A stretch of 64,000 nucleotides of DNA from an uncultured Bacteroidia bacterium (lineage in GTDB: Bacteria > Bacteroidota > Bacteroidia > Bacteroidales > UBA932): positions 1-64,000 of the forward strand of contig CADAAA010000009.1 of assembly GCA_902785785.1 (NCBI GenBank), read 5' to 3'. Of the stretch, positions 42,635 to 52,165 are shown in pieces. A program made the position numbers and the translations under genes. The notes below the pieces were generated by a model. It had not been told where the DNA came from. It worked only from the letters and a program-made list of their open reading frames with translations, and did not search any database. Position 1 is the first letter of the stretch. Each line of letters opens with the position of its first letter.

Positions 42635-43489
42635 ATGAAAGCTAAATTACTCATTTCGATTGCTTGCGGAGTCGCTCTTATCTGCGCATCCGCAGCAGCG
42701 CAGCCGCCTATGGGCGGCGGCGGATTCCCGGGTGGTGGCAGACCTCCAGGAGGAATGCCAGGAGGCGGTTTTCCCGGTGGCGGCGGATTCAACATGTCGT
42801 ATGCCGGTGGTGTCGTCGACATGACCGCCCTTGCCAACTACCAGGCTGAGCGTATGGGCCGCGAACTCGGACTGACTCCCCAGCAGGTCAAGAAGATCGC
42901 CAAACTCAACAAGAAAGAGCTCGACCGTCGCATGAACCACATGCATAGCGTCGGCGTTCCCCGCATGGGCGGAATGCCCGGCATGGGTGGTCCCGGTATG
43001 GGCGGCGGACGTCCTGGCGGACCAGGCATGGGTGGCGGACGTCCCGGCGGACCCGGTATGGGTGGTGGACGTCCCGGCGGATTCCCCGGCGGTGGTTTCC
43101 CCGGCATGATGCCTGACTCAACAGCAGCGGCAGCACCGACGATCGACCTCCCTCCCGAGGCTGCCAACAATCCAGACCTACAGCAGGGTCTTGTCGCCAT
43201 GAGCCGTCTCGAAGCCCTCGAGGAGACCCAGGCCGACATCAAGGCACGCATCAAGATCGAGAAGAAGATGAAGAAGATCCTCACTGAAGAGCAGTATGCG
43301 CGCTGGTCAGCCCGCCGCGACGGACGCCACAACTTCATGCTGCGTCCCGAGGCTGAGTTCGATCTCGACAATATCCCGGAGGAACTCCGCGAGCAGTTCA
43401 TGGAGCGCATCCGCAGGGGCAGGTATCACGAGCAGAACAACAATCCCGAGCAGGGACAGGCTCCCGCCCCATTCATCCCTCAGATGTAA
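42635..43489 (+). CDS. Secreted Gly/Pro/Met-rich protein with helical C-terminal half
   Basis: A 284-aa exported protein (signal peptide ending SAAAQ). Two Gly-Gly-rich segments (about residues 24-50 and 110-160) contain tandem GGGRPGGPGM units. Between them is a helix with LTPQQVKKIAKLNKKELDRRM, and the C-terminal part is charged and helical with KKMKKILTEEQYARW. The LTPQQ and LTEEQYARW pair recalls Spy/CpxP-like and related periplasmic proteins, but overall similarity is too weak to name a family. Met, His and Gly richness would fit metal binding or an extracellular matrix role; both are guesses. It stands alone after the tRNA terminator. Confidence 0.75.
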   Translation: MKAKLLISIACGVALICASAAAQPPMGGGGFPGGGRPPGGMPGGGFPGGGGFNMSYAGGVVDMTALANYQAERMGRELGLTPQQVKKIAKLNKKELDRRMNHMHSVGVPRMGGMPGMGGPGMGGGRPGGPGMGGGRPGGPGMGGGRPGGFPGGGFPGMMPDSTAAAAPTIDLPPEAANNPDLQQGLVAMSRLEALEETQADIKARIKIEKKMKKILTEEQYARWSARRDGRHNFMLRPEAEFDLDNIPEELREQFMERIRRGRYHEQNNNPEQGQAPAPFIPQM

Positions 43490-43515
43490 TCATCATCGGA
43501 GCATGACACATGATC

Positions 43516-43541
43516 AGCCCGGTTCCCTTCGGAATCGGGCT
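43516..43541 (+). terminator. Probable terminator after the Gly-rich protein gene
   Basis: AGCCCGGTTCC / GGAATCGGGCT stem with CTTC loop, one mismatched pair. The following T content is modest, so termination strength is uncertain. The rest of 43490-43621 has no clear promoter match. Confidence 0.55.
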
Positions 43542-43621
43542 GTTCCGTATATTCATGCATTTGCCAATTAAGATATATATAAGTAAATTAGTAACCTGAA
43601 AACAACTATCACCCTATAGAC

Positions 43622-45871
43622 ATGTACAAGAACATCATGAAATTCTTCGGCCTTGCCCTGCTGGTTGCGGCGTGTGCAGGGCCGAAGTCCCCTCAGGACC
43701 GGCTTACGGTCAATGACAAGCAGATCGACAAGATCATCGCGCAGATGACTCTCGAGGAGAAAGTGGAGATGCTCCACAGCAAGACCAATATGTCCTCAGC
43801 CGGCGTCCCCCGTCTGGGCATAGCCGACATGAACTACGCGGACGGCCCGTTCGGCATCCGCGAGGAAGGCGTGCCGAACGGATTCCAGCCTGCCGGCTGG
43901 ACTCTCGATTCAGCCACTTATTTCCCTACAGGTTCGGCACTGGCAGCCACTTGGTCCAAGGAAATGGCCTACCTCTACGGCACGGGTATGGGCAAGGAAG
44001 CCCGCCTGCGCGGCAAGGATGTCATCCTCGGCCCCGCCGTCAACATCCAGCGCCTGCCCGTAGGAGGCCGCACCTATGAGTATCTCAGTGAGGATCCGGC
44101 CCTGTCAGCCCTCCTCTCGCTATACTATACCAAGGGCGTACAGGACCAGGGTACTGCCGTGTGTATCAAGCATTTCGCAGTGAACAACCAGGAGACCAAC
44201 CGCGGCAGCGTCGATGCGCAGGTCGACGAGCGCACCCTGCGCGAGATCTATCTCAAGCCTTTCGAGCGCGCCGTGCGCGAAGGCGGGGCGATGAGCGTGA
44301 TGCCCGCCTACAACAAGGTCAACGGCAACTATTGCTCGGAGAACGAGCACCTGCTCAACGAGATCCTCCGTGGGGAATGGGGATTCAAGGGCTTCACCGT
44401 CTCCGACTGGGGTGGCACACACAGCACCATGGGAGCCATGCTTCACGGCCTCAACGTCCAGATGACCGGCAGCAACTATCTTGGACAGCCCGTCATCGAT
44501 TCCATTGCCACCGGTGCACTCACCGAATCCCTCGTGGATGAGAAGGTGCGTCAGATCCTCCGCGTCCGCTATGCCATCGAAGTCATCCCCGCCGATGTGG
44601 CAAACACCCAGATGACCTCACAGCCGGAGAGCCAGAGGATCGCCCTCAAGGTGGCTGAGAAATCCATCGTCCTGCTCAAAAACCAGGGAGGCGTCCTGCC
44701 TCTTTCAAAGGATATAAAGAAGATCGCCGTCATCGGCCAGAACGCCGTCCTGAAGACCCAGTCCGGCGGTGTCGGCGCCGGCGTGAAGGCTCTCTACGAG
44801 ATCACTCCCCTCCAAGGTATCCAGAAGCGCGCCGGCAATTCCATAGAAGTGGTCTATGCTCCCGGTTACAAGAACTTCCCCGGACGCCGCTGGGGTCCCG
44901 CCCCCACAACGGTCGATCCGCTCGTGGCAACCGCAATTGACGAACCCGCCGATCCGTCCCTGCTCGCCGAAGCCGTCGCAGCCGCCCGGGATGCCGACGT
45001 AGTCATCTTCTTCGGAGGTACCAACAAGAGCATCGAGACCGAGGGCAGCGACCGTCGCGACATAAAGCTCCCTGTCGGTCAGGAAACTGTAGTCCAGGCC
45101 CTCTACGAGGCCAATCCGAACCTTGTCACTGTACTGATCTCCGGAGGTCCCTGCGACCTGCAGGTACTGGATCAGTACTCCCCCGCCATCGTGCAGGGCT
45201 GGTGGAACGGCACCGAGGGCGGAACGGCGCTGGCCGAAGTACTCTTCGGCGACATCGCGCCGTCCGGCAAGCTCCCGTTCACGTTCCCTGTCAAGCTTGA
45301 GGACTCCCCCGCTTTTGCGCTGGGCAACTTCCCCAATGCAGATCCCACCGGCGGCGACCTATTCACCGAACGCTATCGTCAGGACATGGCCGGCCAGCAG
45401 GGTGGCCGTCGCGCTCAGAGACCTTCTCCGGAGTCGAAGTACACGGAAGGCTCCCTCGTCGGCTATCGCTGGTTCGACACAAAGAACGTTCCGGTCATGT
45501 ACGCCTTCGGCCACGGCCTGTCCTATGTTGACTTCGCGTACGGTCCTATGACTGTTTCTGCGAAGAAGAAAGCCGTCAAGGTGACCTTCGACCTCACCAA
45601 CAACGGATCCATGCCGGCCGACGAAGTCGTCCAGCTGTATGTCCGCCGCATCGGCTCCAAGGTAGAGTGGCCGGCCAAAGAACTCAAGGCTTTCGACCGC
45701 ATCAGCCTCGGTGCCGGAGAGACCAAGACAGTCACGCTGGAAATCCCCGTTGACGACCTGCGTTACTGGAATGTCGATACCAACTCCTGGACTCTCGAGC
45801 ACGGACAGCTTGAACTGCTGCTCGGCTCCGCATCCGATGACATCCGCCAGAAGGCCGAAACCAAGATCTGA
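43622..45871 (+). CDS. bglX: Glycoside hydrolase family 3 beta-glucosidase/beta-xylosidase lipoprotein
   Basis: A 749-aa lipoprotein with lipobox LVAAC (Cys18); a second ATG at 43637 is an alternative start. The GH3 N-terminal barrel has RLGIADMNYADGPFGIR, GPAVNIQRLPVGGRTYEYLSEDP, KHFAVNN and the nucleophile in FTVSDWGG (Asp262). The C-terminal alpha/beta sandwich and fibronectin-like domain (LYVRRIGSKVEWPAKELKAF) complete the BglX architecture. It would cleave terminal beta-linked glucose or xylose in the periplasm or at the surface. The xylose genes next door favour beta-xylosidase activity, by inference. It precedes the esterase gene by 4 nt. The symbol reflects the family. Confidence 0.9.
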   Translation: MYKNIMKFFGLALLVAACAGPKSPQDRLTVNDKQIDKIIAQMTLEEKVEMLHSKTNMSSAGVPRLGIADMNYADGPFGIREEGVPNGFQPAGWTLDSATYFPTGSALAATWSKEMAYLYGTGMGKEARLRGKDVILGPAVNIQRLPVGGRTYEYLSEDPALSALLSLYYTKGVQDQGTAVCIKHFAVNNQETNRGSVDAQVDERTLREIYLKPFERAVREGGAMSVMPAYNKVNGNYCSENEHLLNEILRGEWGFKGFTVSDWGGTHSTMGAMLHGLNVQMTGSNYLGQPVIDSIATGALTESLVDEKVRQILRVRYAIEVIPADVANTQMTSQPESQRIALKVAEKSIVLLKNQGGVLPLSKDIKKIAVIGQNAVLKTQSGGVGAGVKALYEITPLQGIQKRAGNSIEVVYAPGYKNFPGRRWGPAPTTVDPLVATAIDEPADPSLLAEAVAAARDADVVIFFGGTNKSIETEGSDRRDIKLPVGQETVVQALYEANPNLVTVLISGGPCDLQVLDQYSPAIVQGWWNGTEGGTALAEVLFGDIAPSGKLPFTFPVKLEDSPAFALGNFPNADPTGGDLFTERYRQDMAGQQGGRRAQRPSPESKYTEGSLVGYRWFDTKNVPVMYAFGHGLSYVDFAYGPMTVSAKKKAVKVTFDLTNNGSMPADEVVQLYVRRIGSKVEWPAKELKAFDRISLGAGETKTVTLEIPVDDLRYWNVDTNSWTLEHGQLELLLGSASDDIRQKAETKI

Positions 45872-45875
45872 GACC

Positions 45876-47156
45876 ATGAGAACGGGAAAGCTTCTTTTGA
45901 CGGCGGCTATCTTGGCCGCCGTCTCTTGCGGACAACGTCCGGAGACGGTTGTGGAGAATGTCGATATCTTCACATCCGTGGGCGACAACGGTTTCATGGT
46001 GGATGCCCTGGAAGTTACCGTACAGGATGCACGGTCGCTTAAGGGTCTCACTCCTTCCGACTTCGACGTCATCAACAATGTAGCAGGCGGTTTCATCGAT
46101 CCTGTCACCGGAGAAGCTCCGGCCGAATACGCCGACGACGGTATAAGTATAAGCCGGAAGGGCAAGGTGCTTCGCATCGAAGCGAAGCCGTTCAACATGG
46201 CCGGCCGGTTCGAAGGCTTTTTCAGACATATTCCATGGGAACTGCACTGTGCGGCGGACTCCGCCTTCTCCCTCGGTTCAACCGATGTGAACGGACAACA
46301 GCACATAGCTGTCATCGATGACTGCATCAAGGGCAGTTTCACATTCGCAGGCATCACGCGTGAGTACATGCTTCACCTGCCAAAGGATGCTGCTGGCAAC
46401 TATATCCCGAACGTACCGCTCATGGTATGGCAGATCGGTGGAGGCGAGTACGACAAGGACCTGATGACCGCCGCGACAGCAAACCGCTGCATGGTCTCGC
46501 TGGCCACTGAAGGCATCCCCTGCGCTGCCCTGGTTTTCGCGATAGCCAATCCCAACTATTCTTACAGCGCATCCCTTTATCCTGAAAAGATCGAGCTCAT
46601 CGACAGGAACAATGCCCTGCAGATGGCATTCATCGACTCTCTGGTCGCAGAGGGCAAGGTCGACGGCAACAGACTGTTCTGCGCCGGCGCATCCAGCGGC
46701 GGAGGTTGCACGATGCGTTTCATGATGCAGTTCCCGGACCGATTCAAGGCGGCTATCCCCTGCTGTGCCATGGACCCCATCGTTCCAATCCACAGGGTGG
46801 AAGAGAAATACGACGGACAGTTCGTCGATGATCTAGTTACTGCCTTCCAAGGAAAGGTATACAAATGGAACGGCGAGGCGATGGAGCCTGCCGATATAGA
46901 CACTGAAGCCTTCGTACGTTTACCGATGTATTTCGTCCACGCCGCTTCCGACCAGACCTGCAAGCTCACGAGCTCCCTGGCCTATACCGAAGCACGGAAG
47001 CGCCTTGGGGCGACGCAGGACAGGCTTAGGATCTATTCCGATGAAGAGATGCAAGCCTACGGCATCCCGCCGATGATTGCGCATTTCTCCTGGGTTCCGC
47101 TCCTGGACGATTACTCGGAAGATAGCGTTATGCGCTGGATGACCGGGATGTTCTGA
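45876..47156 (+). CDS. Alpha/beta-hydrolase esterase lipoprotein (feruloyl/acetyl-xylan esterase-like)
   Basis: A 426-aa lipoprotein; start at 45876 (MRTGKLLLTAA) with lipobox AAVSC (Cys18). An N-terminal beta-sandwich of about 150 residues is followed by an esterase domain: YMLHLPKD, PLMVWQIGGGEYD (oxyanion region), nucleophile elbow CAGASSGGG, and a late FVHAASDQTCK and MIAHFSWVP that can supply Asp and His. This pattern is that of PHB-depolymerase/feruloyl-esterase-like carbohydrate esterases. Translational proximity to the GH3 gene and the xylose genes suggests removal of acyl groups from xylan. It ends before a bidirectional terminator. Exact substrate is unproven. Confidence 0.8.
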   Translation: MRTGKLLLTAAILAAVSCGQRPETVVENVDIFTSVGDNGFMVDALEVTVQDARSLKGLTPSDFDVINNVAGGFIDPVTGEAPAEYADDGISISRKGKVLRIEAKPFNMAGRFEGFFRHIPWELHCAADSAFSLGSTDVNGQQHIAVIDDCIKGSFTFAGITREYMLHLPKDAAGNYIPNVPLMVWQIGGGEYDKDLMTAATANRCMVSLATEGIPCAALVFAIANPNYSYSASLYPEKIELIDRNNALQMAFIDSLVAEGKVDGNRLFCAGASSGGGCTMRFMMQFPDRFKAAIPCCAMDPIVPIHRVEEKYDGQFVDDLVTAFQGKVYKWNGEAMEPADIDTEAFVRLPMYFVHAASDQTCKLTSSLAYTEARKRLGATQDRLRIYSDEEMQAYGIPPMIAHFSWVPLLDDYSEDSVMRWMTGMF

Positions 47157-47182
47157 TCATCGCAAGCCAAATAGGAAAGCAG

Positions 47183-47214
47183 AGCGGCCGCCCCGGAAGG
47201 GACGGCCGCTTTAC
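47183..47214. terminator. Bidirectional terminator between the esterase and xylA genes
   Basis: AGCGGCCG / CGGCCGCT stem with CCC/GGG interior and GGAA loop, T-rich on both sides. It separates convergent transcripts. Confidence 0.85.
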
Positions 47215-47240
47215 AAAGTGAAAAAGTATCTAATTCAAAA

Positions 47241-48554
47241 TTAGATGTACATGTTGACGATGGACTCGTAGAGCTCCTGCTTGCCGCTGGTGGCCTTGGG
47301 CTCGCCCTTGGTCTTGGCATACTCTACGACCTGCTCGAGGGTGAGCTTGCCTTCCTCGAACTCCTTGCCCTTGCCGGAGTCGAAGGAAGCATAGCGCTCC
47401 TTGACCATCTTGGGCAGCTCGGACTTCTCGAGGATGTCGGCAGCCACGAGGAGGGCGCGGGCCATGACATCCATGCCGCTGACGTGGGCGATGATGATGT
47501 CGTCGAGGTCGGTGGAGTTGCGACGGGTCTTGGCATCGAAGTTGGTACCGCCGACGAGGCCGCCGTTCTTCAGGATGACCATCATGGCCTGGGTGAGCTC
47601 ATAGAGGTCGATCGGGAACTGGTCGGTATCCCAACCGTTCTGGTAGTCACCGCGGTTGGCGTCGATGGAGCCGAGGAGACCGGCGTCGGAGGCGCACTGG
47701 AGCTCATGCTCGAAGGTGTGGCCTGCGAGGGTGGCGTGGTTGACCTCGATGTTGACCTTGAAGTCCTTGTCAAGACCGTTGGCACGGAGGAAACCGATAA
47801 CGGTCTCGGTGTCGGCGTCATACTGGTGCTTGGTAGGCTCCATAGGCTTGGGCTCGATAAGGAAGGTGCCCTTGAAGCCCTTTGCGCGTGCATAGTCACG
47901 GGCCATGCCGAGCATGGTGGCCATGTGCTGCTTCTCACGCTTCATGTCGGTGTTGAGGAGGCTCATGTAGCCCTCGCGGCCGCCCCAGAACACGTAGCAC
48001 TCGCCGCCGAGAGCCATAGTGGCATCCATGGCGTTCTTGATCTGGACCATGGCGCGGGCTGCGACGTCGAAGTCAGGGTTGGTGGAAGCGCCGTTCATAT
48101 AGCGCTTGTGGCCGAAGACATTGGCGGTGCCCCAGAGGAGCTTGATACCGGTCTGGGCCTGCTTCTCCTTAAGATAAGCTACAATCTCCTTGAGGTTGGC
48201 CTCATACTCCTCGATGGTAGCGGCCTCGTCTACGAGGTCGGTATCATGGAAGCAGTAGTAGCCGATGCCGAGCTTCTGCATGATCTCGAAACCAGCGTCA
48301 ACTTTCTGCTTTGCCTTGCAAATGGGGCACTCGGCATCGTTCCAAGGGAACGACTTGGTAGGTCCGCCGAACTGGTCGCCACCTTCTGCGCAGAGGGTGT
48401 GCCACCAAGCCATGGCGAATTTGAGCCAGTCCTTCATCGGCTTGCCGCAGACGACCTGGTCGGGATTGTAATAATGGAATGCAAGCGGGTTCTTGGAATC
48501 CTTGCCTTCGAACTTGATTTTCCCGATCTCCGGGAAGTACTCTTTGTTAGCCAT
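47241..48554 (-). CDS. xylA: Xylose isomerase
   Basis: A 437-aa enzyme interconverting D-xylose and D-xylulose. Seen: [38 protein letters not shown], the metal-site strands [56 protein letters not shown] with the active-site His/Glu pairs, and [20 protein letters not shown]. Length and sequence are those of the long (class II) Bacteroidetes isomerases. It follows xylB by 18 nt in the xylB-xylA operon. Cytosolic. Confidence 0.97.
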   Translation of the reverse strand: MANKEYFPEIGKIKFEGKDSKNPLAFHYYNPDQVVCGKPMKDWLKFAMAWWHTLCAEGGDQFGGPTKSFPWNDAECPICKAKQKVDAGFEIMQKLGIGYYCFHDTDLVDEAATIEEYEANLKEIVAYLKEKQAQTGIKLLWGTANVFGHKRYMNGASTNPDFDVAARAMVQIKNAMDATMALGGECYVFWGGREGYMSLLNTDMKREKQHMATMLGMARDYARAKGFKGTFLIEPKPMEPTKHQYDADTETVIGFLRANGLDKDFKVNIEVNHATLAGHTFEHELQCASDAGLLGSIDANRGDYQNGWDTDQFPIDLYELTQAMMVILKNGGLVGGTNFDAKTRRNSTDLDDIIIAHVSGMDVMARALLVAADILEKSELPKMVKERYASFDSGKGKEFEEGKLTLEQVVEYAKTKGEPKATSGKQELYESIVNMYI

Positions 48555-48572
48555 AATTTAGTGTTGATAAGA

Positions 48573-50054
48573 TTATTTGAGTGAATTGCTGACTTCTTGT
48601 TTCCAACGGTTGTAAGCCGCCTCGAGAGGTTGCTTCCAAGTCGCCTCCGGCTCGATGACGTCGAGCCTCTCAAGGTTGGCGAAAGCTTCCTTCGTAGACT
48701 TGTAGATGCCTGCGCCAAGCGCGGCGCCGCGGGCTGCGCCCAGAGCGCCGTCGGTGTCGAACAGCTCGATGCGGGAGTCGCACAGAGTGGCAAGAGTGGA
48801 GCGGAACAAGGGGCTGAGGAACATATTGGCCTTGCCGGCGCGGATCACGTCGGGCTTGAGGCCGAGGTCCTTCATGATATCGATACCATAGCGGAACGAG
48901 AACGCGATGCCCTCCTGGATGGCGCGGAGGATATGGGCCTTGCTGTGGCGGACAAGGTCGATGCCGATCATACGGGCGCCAGTGGAGCGGTTCGCAAGGA
49001 CGCGCTCGGCACCGTTGCCGAAAGGAAGGACGAGCATGCCGTCCGCTCCGACAGGAGCCGTGGAGGCCAGGGCGTTCATTTCAGGATAGGAGAGCTCCGG
49101 GGAGATGTTGCGACGCGCCCAGGAGTTCATGATACCTGTACCGTTGATGCAGAGCAGGACTCCGAGACGGGGCTCCGAAGCATCCGCAGAAGTGACGTGC
49201 AGGAAGGTATTGACTCGCGACTGGGGGTCGGCCTTGGGCACGTCGGTGACGCCATATACCACACCGCTGGTTCCACCCGTGGCAGCGATCTCTCCCGGCT
49301 CAAGGACATCGAGCGAGAAAGCATTGTTGGGCTGGTCGCCGGCACGGTATGAAACGGGAGTGCCGGCAGGGATGCCGAGCTCCTCCTCGATGGCGGGGGT
49401 GGTGCGGCCCTGGATGCCGATAGCCTGAACGACGGGGCAGAACTTGTCGGACTCGATGCCGAAATAGTCAGCCACGAAGTGCGCGCGGCGCTTGTCCACG
49501 AAATCCCAGAGGATACCCTCGGACATACCGGTGGCAGTGGTCGTAAGCTCGCCCGTCAGGCGGTATGCGACATAATCGCCGGGGAGCATGAAGCGCCATA
49601 TCTTGGCGTAGATCTCAGGTTCGTTGCGCTTGACCCAGGCCAGCTTGGAAGCCGTGAAGTTGCCCGGGGAGTTGAGCAGATGCGTCATGCATCGGTCGTA
49701 ACCGATGGCCTGAAGGGCTTCCGCGCCAGTCGAGACGGCACGGGAGTCGCACCATATGATGGCATCGCGTACGGGACGGCCGTCCTGGCCAATGGCCACG
49801 AGGCCGTGCATCTGGTACGAGATACCGATGGAGGCCAGCTGCTTGAGATCGCAGCGCGAGCCGATATCCTCGACTCCTTCACGGATATACTTCCACCACA
49901 TCTCCGGATTCTGCTCAGCAAAACCCTTTTCGGGTGCGGAGATGGGCATTTCAACCTTGGGATTGGTAGATGAGGTCACGCAGATACCCTTCTCAATATC
50001 AAGGAGGGAGACTTTGATGGATGATGAACCGACGTCAATACCTAGAGAATACAT
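48573..50054 (-). CDS. xylB: Xylulokinase
   Basis: A 493-aa FGGY-family sugar kinase phosphorylating D-xylulose to xylulose 5-phosphate. Seen: LGIDVGSSSIKVSL (phosphate loop), ISYQMHGLVAIG, the catalytic-base region YRAGDQPNNAFSLDV, TGGTSGVVYG, and the second nucleotide site GKANMFLSPLFRSTLA and GAARGAALGAG. It is the first gene of the operon with xylA. Upstream lies a pair of GAATCATTC palindromes that may control it. Confidence 0.95.
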   Translation of the reverse strand: MYSLGIDVGSSSIKVSLLDIEKGICVTSSTNPKVEMPISAPEKGFAEQNPEMWWKYIREGVEDIGSRCDLKQLASIGISYQMHGLVAIGQDGRPVRDAIIWCDSRAVSTGAEALQAIGYDRCMTHLLNSPGNFTASKLAWVKRNEPEIYAKIWRFMLPGDYVAYRLTGELTTTATGMSEGILWDFVDKRRAHFVADYFGIESDKFCPVVQAIGIQGRTTPAIEEELGIPAGTPVSYRAGDQPNNAFSLDVLEPGEIAATGGTSGVVYGVTDVPKADPQSRVNTFLHVTSADASEPRLGVLLCINGTGIMNSWARRNISPELSYPEMNALASTAPVGADGMLVLPFGNGAERVLANRSTGARMIGIDLVRHSKAHILRAIQEGIAFSFRYGIDIMKDLGLKPDVIRAGKANMFLSPLFRSTLATLCDSRIELFDTDGALGAARGAALGAGIYKSTKEAFANLERLDVIEPEATWKQPLEAAYNRWKQEVSNSLK

Positions 50055-50133
50055 TGTTTTCCTATACTTGTTATGGTGTTATTAATTCATTGGATAAAGA
50101 TAGTGATTTTTCCTGAAAAACGAACATGAAAGG

Positions 50134-50162
50134 GAATCATTCTTTTCGTTTTTGAATCATTC
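50134..50162. promoter_or_regulatory. Tandem GAATCATTC sites upstream of xylB (operator candidate)
   Basis: GAATCATTC occurs at 50134-50142 and 50154-50162, 20 bp apart, and each copy is itself a near palindrome (GAAT-C-ATTC). They lie about 80-110 bp before xylB, upstream of a weak minus-strand promoter (TATCTTTA at 50102-50095). Two helical turns of spacing suit a dimeric AraC-type activator. A partial copy (GAATCACTT, 55391-55399) lies upstream of the susC promoter. Confidence 0.4.
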
Positions 50163-50171
50163 GCAAAAAAA

Positions 50172-50205
50172 GACGGACGGGAGCCGTTCTGGCCCTCCGT
50201 CCGTC
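50172..50205 (-). terminator. Terminator after susD
   Basis: GACGGACGG / CCGTCCGTC arms; on the minus strand followed by a run of T. It ends the susC-susD transcript before xylB. Confidence 0.8.
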
Positions 50206-50236
50206 AAGACAGGTCTAGGTTTTCCGTATATCGATA

Positions 50237-52153
50237 CTATTCAGTCGGATAACCGGGGTTCTGATAAGCCGCCTTCTCGGTGTCATCCATCATCATGGCG
50301 TCGATCTGGCCCTTCGGGATGGGACGCAGATACTGGTAAGGCTGGATATCACGTTTGGTGACCACGGGAGTGTGGTCGGCCTTTCCCGCTCCTGCGATAG
50401 TGTAGGAACCGGCACGTTCGGCCCATGTCTGGGTGCGCACCAGGTCAAACCAACGGAATCCTTCACCGAAATTCTCACGCATCTTCTCGTCGAGGAGATA
50501 GTCGATGGTAATGGTCCGAGGAGTCTCTGCGGTGAGCTCGGCGCTGAAATCCGCGACATACTCCACACCCTCGTTGTTCTTGTACTCCCACTTGCCGGCG
50601 CGGGCGCGCAGCACGTTGAGGAGGTCACGGGCGCTCATAGAGCCCGTAGCTCCCTTGACGGCAGCCTCGGCGGCGATGAAGTAGAACTCGGAGAACTTGA
50701 GGATGATGAACGGACGGGTGGAAGCGGCATTGGGCTGGCCGGTACCGGTCGTGTTGGTGCGGTACGGACCGATCTTCCAGATGCCGGGATATGCGTTGCG
50801 GCTCACTCCGCTCGGGTTGATCACATAATAGTTGTAATTGGGAGAGACGCCGACGACCTCCTGGGAGGCGTCCTGGGTATACTGGACAGTGGGGTCATCC
50901 TCGGGCAGGAACACCAGGAAAGGCTCGCCCATCCCGATATGGCTGCCGTTCGGTCCTTCCACCCACTCGGACTTGTTGCCGCCCTGGGCCCAGTTGGTAC
51001 GGTAGATCCAGGTGAAGGTGCCGTCGAAACGGGAATCCTTGTCCTTGTTGTCGAAGGTCGCAAGAGCCTCGTGAGTAGGGGCCATACGGGTCCAGGGACG
51101 TCCCAGGAACTGATTGTCGGTACGGAGCACGGGATTGATCCTGGCGCCGGTATTGCTGACGGCAGTCATATTGGGATAGTTCCACTGGAGCATCCAGCTG
51201 GCGAAGTTGTCCTGGCCGCCGCCGGAACCGTAAGAAAGGCTGGCGCCGTTGTACTGCTCGCTGTTCTCGGTATGGTCGGCATAGAAGACCTGCTCCTTGT
51301 TGCGGTCGTTGGAGCCGAGGAATACCTTATAATAGTAATCTTCGAGGCCGAACGGACCGGGATCGTTGATGCCCTGGATGGCAAGGTCATAGGCCTGCTG
51401 GAAATACCACTTGGCATCGTGCCCGTCCGGATCGGTGCGGGAGCACTCGGGATAAGTAGGGATATTCTTGGGGTTCTCGAGCCACCATGCATAGGTAAGG
51501 TATGCCTTGGCGAGAAGGATGCGGGCCGCAGTCTTGGTAACGGCTCCGCTGACGCGTCCCTTGGCCGGCAGGGCCGACACGCCTTCCTTCAGGTCCGGGA
51601 AGATGCACCTGGTGTACACCTCGGGAACGGTATTGCGGACGGAAGTACGTACAGGGGTGGAGTTGAAAGCGAGTTCACCGGAACCCAGGTCGAGCGGAAC
51701 GCCGCCGAACATCTGGACCATCGTGAAGTACTCGAAAGCGCGGAAGAATTTCGCCTCCGCGATCAGGGACGCATCGAGACCCACCGAAGCCGCATTCTCG
51801 ATGATGCCGTTGGCAGTATTGATATAGGTGAAGGACCAGAAGCTTCCCTGGTTGCCGTTGGAAGGCGAGATGAGACCGTTTCCGGACATGTCGGCGGTCT
51901 TGAAGTTGCCGTCGGCGGACTGGGCGTAAGTGGCCTCGTCGGTACCGGTCGTCAGGAAGTTGTACGTGTACGCATTTCCGTAGATGGTGCGGATATGGGT
52001 GTACAGTGCGGTCAGACCGCCTTCGACGCCGGCCTGGGTCGTGAAGAAGTCAGGCGTATAGCGGGTCTTCGGATGCTCTTCGAGAACGAAGTTGCAAGAG
52101 GAAAGGAGAAGGGCCGCGCCTGCAAGGGCTATGATGATTCTGTTCTTTTTCAT
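50237..52153 (-). CDS. susD: SusD-like outer-membrane glycan-binding lipoprotein
   Basis: A 638-aa lipoprotein with lipobox LLSSC from the ATG at 52153 (MKKNRIII). The N-terminal helices (FNSTPVRTSVRNTVPEVYTRCIFPDLKEGVSALP) form the TPR-like SusD scaffold; the C-terminal RagB/SusD part has FILKFSEFYFIAAEAAV, LLNVLRARAG and LLDEKMRENFGEGFRWFDLVR. It caps the SusC barrel and binds oligosaccharide at the cell surface. It lies 12 nt after susC. Given the surrounding genes the ligand is probably xylan-derived, which is inference. The symbol denotes the family. Confidence 0.93.
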   Translation of the reverse strand: MKKNRIIIALAGAALLLSSCNFVLEEHPKTRYTPDFFTTQAGVEGGLTALYTHIRTIYGNAYTYNFLTTGTDEATYAQSADGNFKTADMSGNGLISPSNGNQGSFWSFTYINTANGIIENAASVGLDASLIAEAKFFRAFEYFTMVQMFGGVPLDLGSGELAFNSTPVRTSVRNTVPEVYTRCIFPDLKEGVSALPAKGRVSGAVTKTAARILLAKAYLTYAWWLENPKNIPTYPECSRTDPDGHDAKWYFQQAYDLAIQGINDPGPFGLEDYYYKVFLGSNDRNKEQVFYADHTENSEQYNGASLSYGSGGGQDNFASWMLQWNYPNMTAVSNTGARINPVLRTDNQFLGRPWTRMAPTHEALATFDNKDKDSRFDGTFTWIYRTNWAQGGNKSEWVEGPNGSHIGMGEPFLVFLPEDDPTVQYTQDASQEVVGVSPNYNYYVINPSGVSRNAYPGIWKIGPYRTNTTGTGQPNAASTRPFIILKFSEFYFIAAEAAVKGATGSMSARDLLNVLRARAGKWEYKNNEGVEYVADFSAELTAETPRTITIDYLLDEKMRENFGEGFRWFDLVRTQTWAERAGSYTIAGAGKADHTPVVTKRDIQPYQYLRPIPKGQIDAMMMDDTEKAAYQNPGYPTE

Positions 52154-52165
52154 ATTCCTGTGCAA

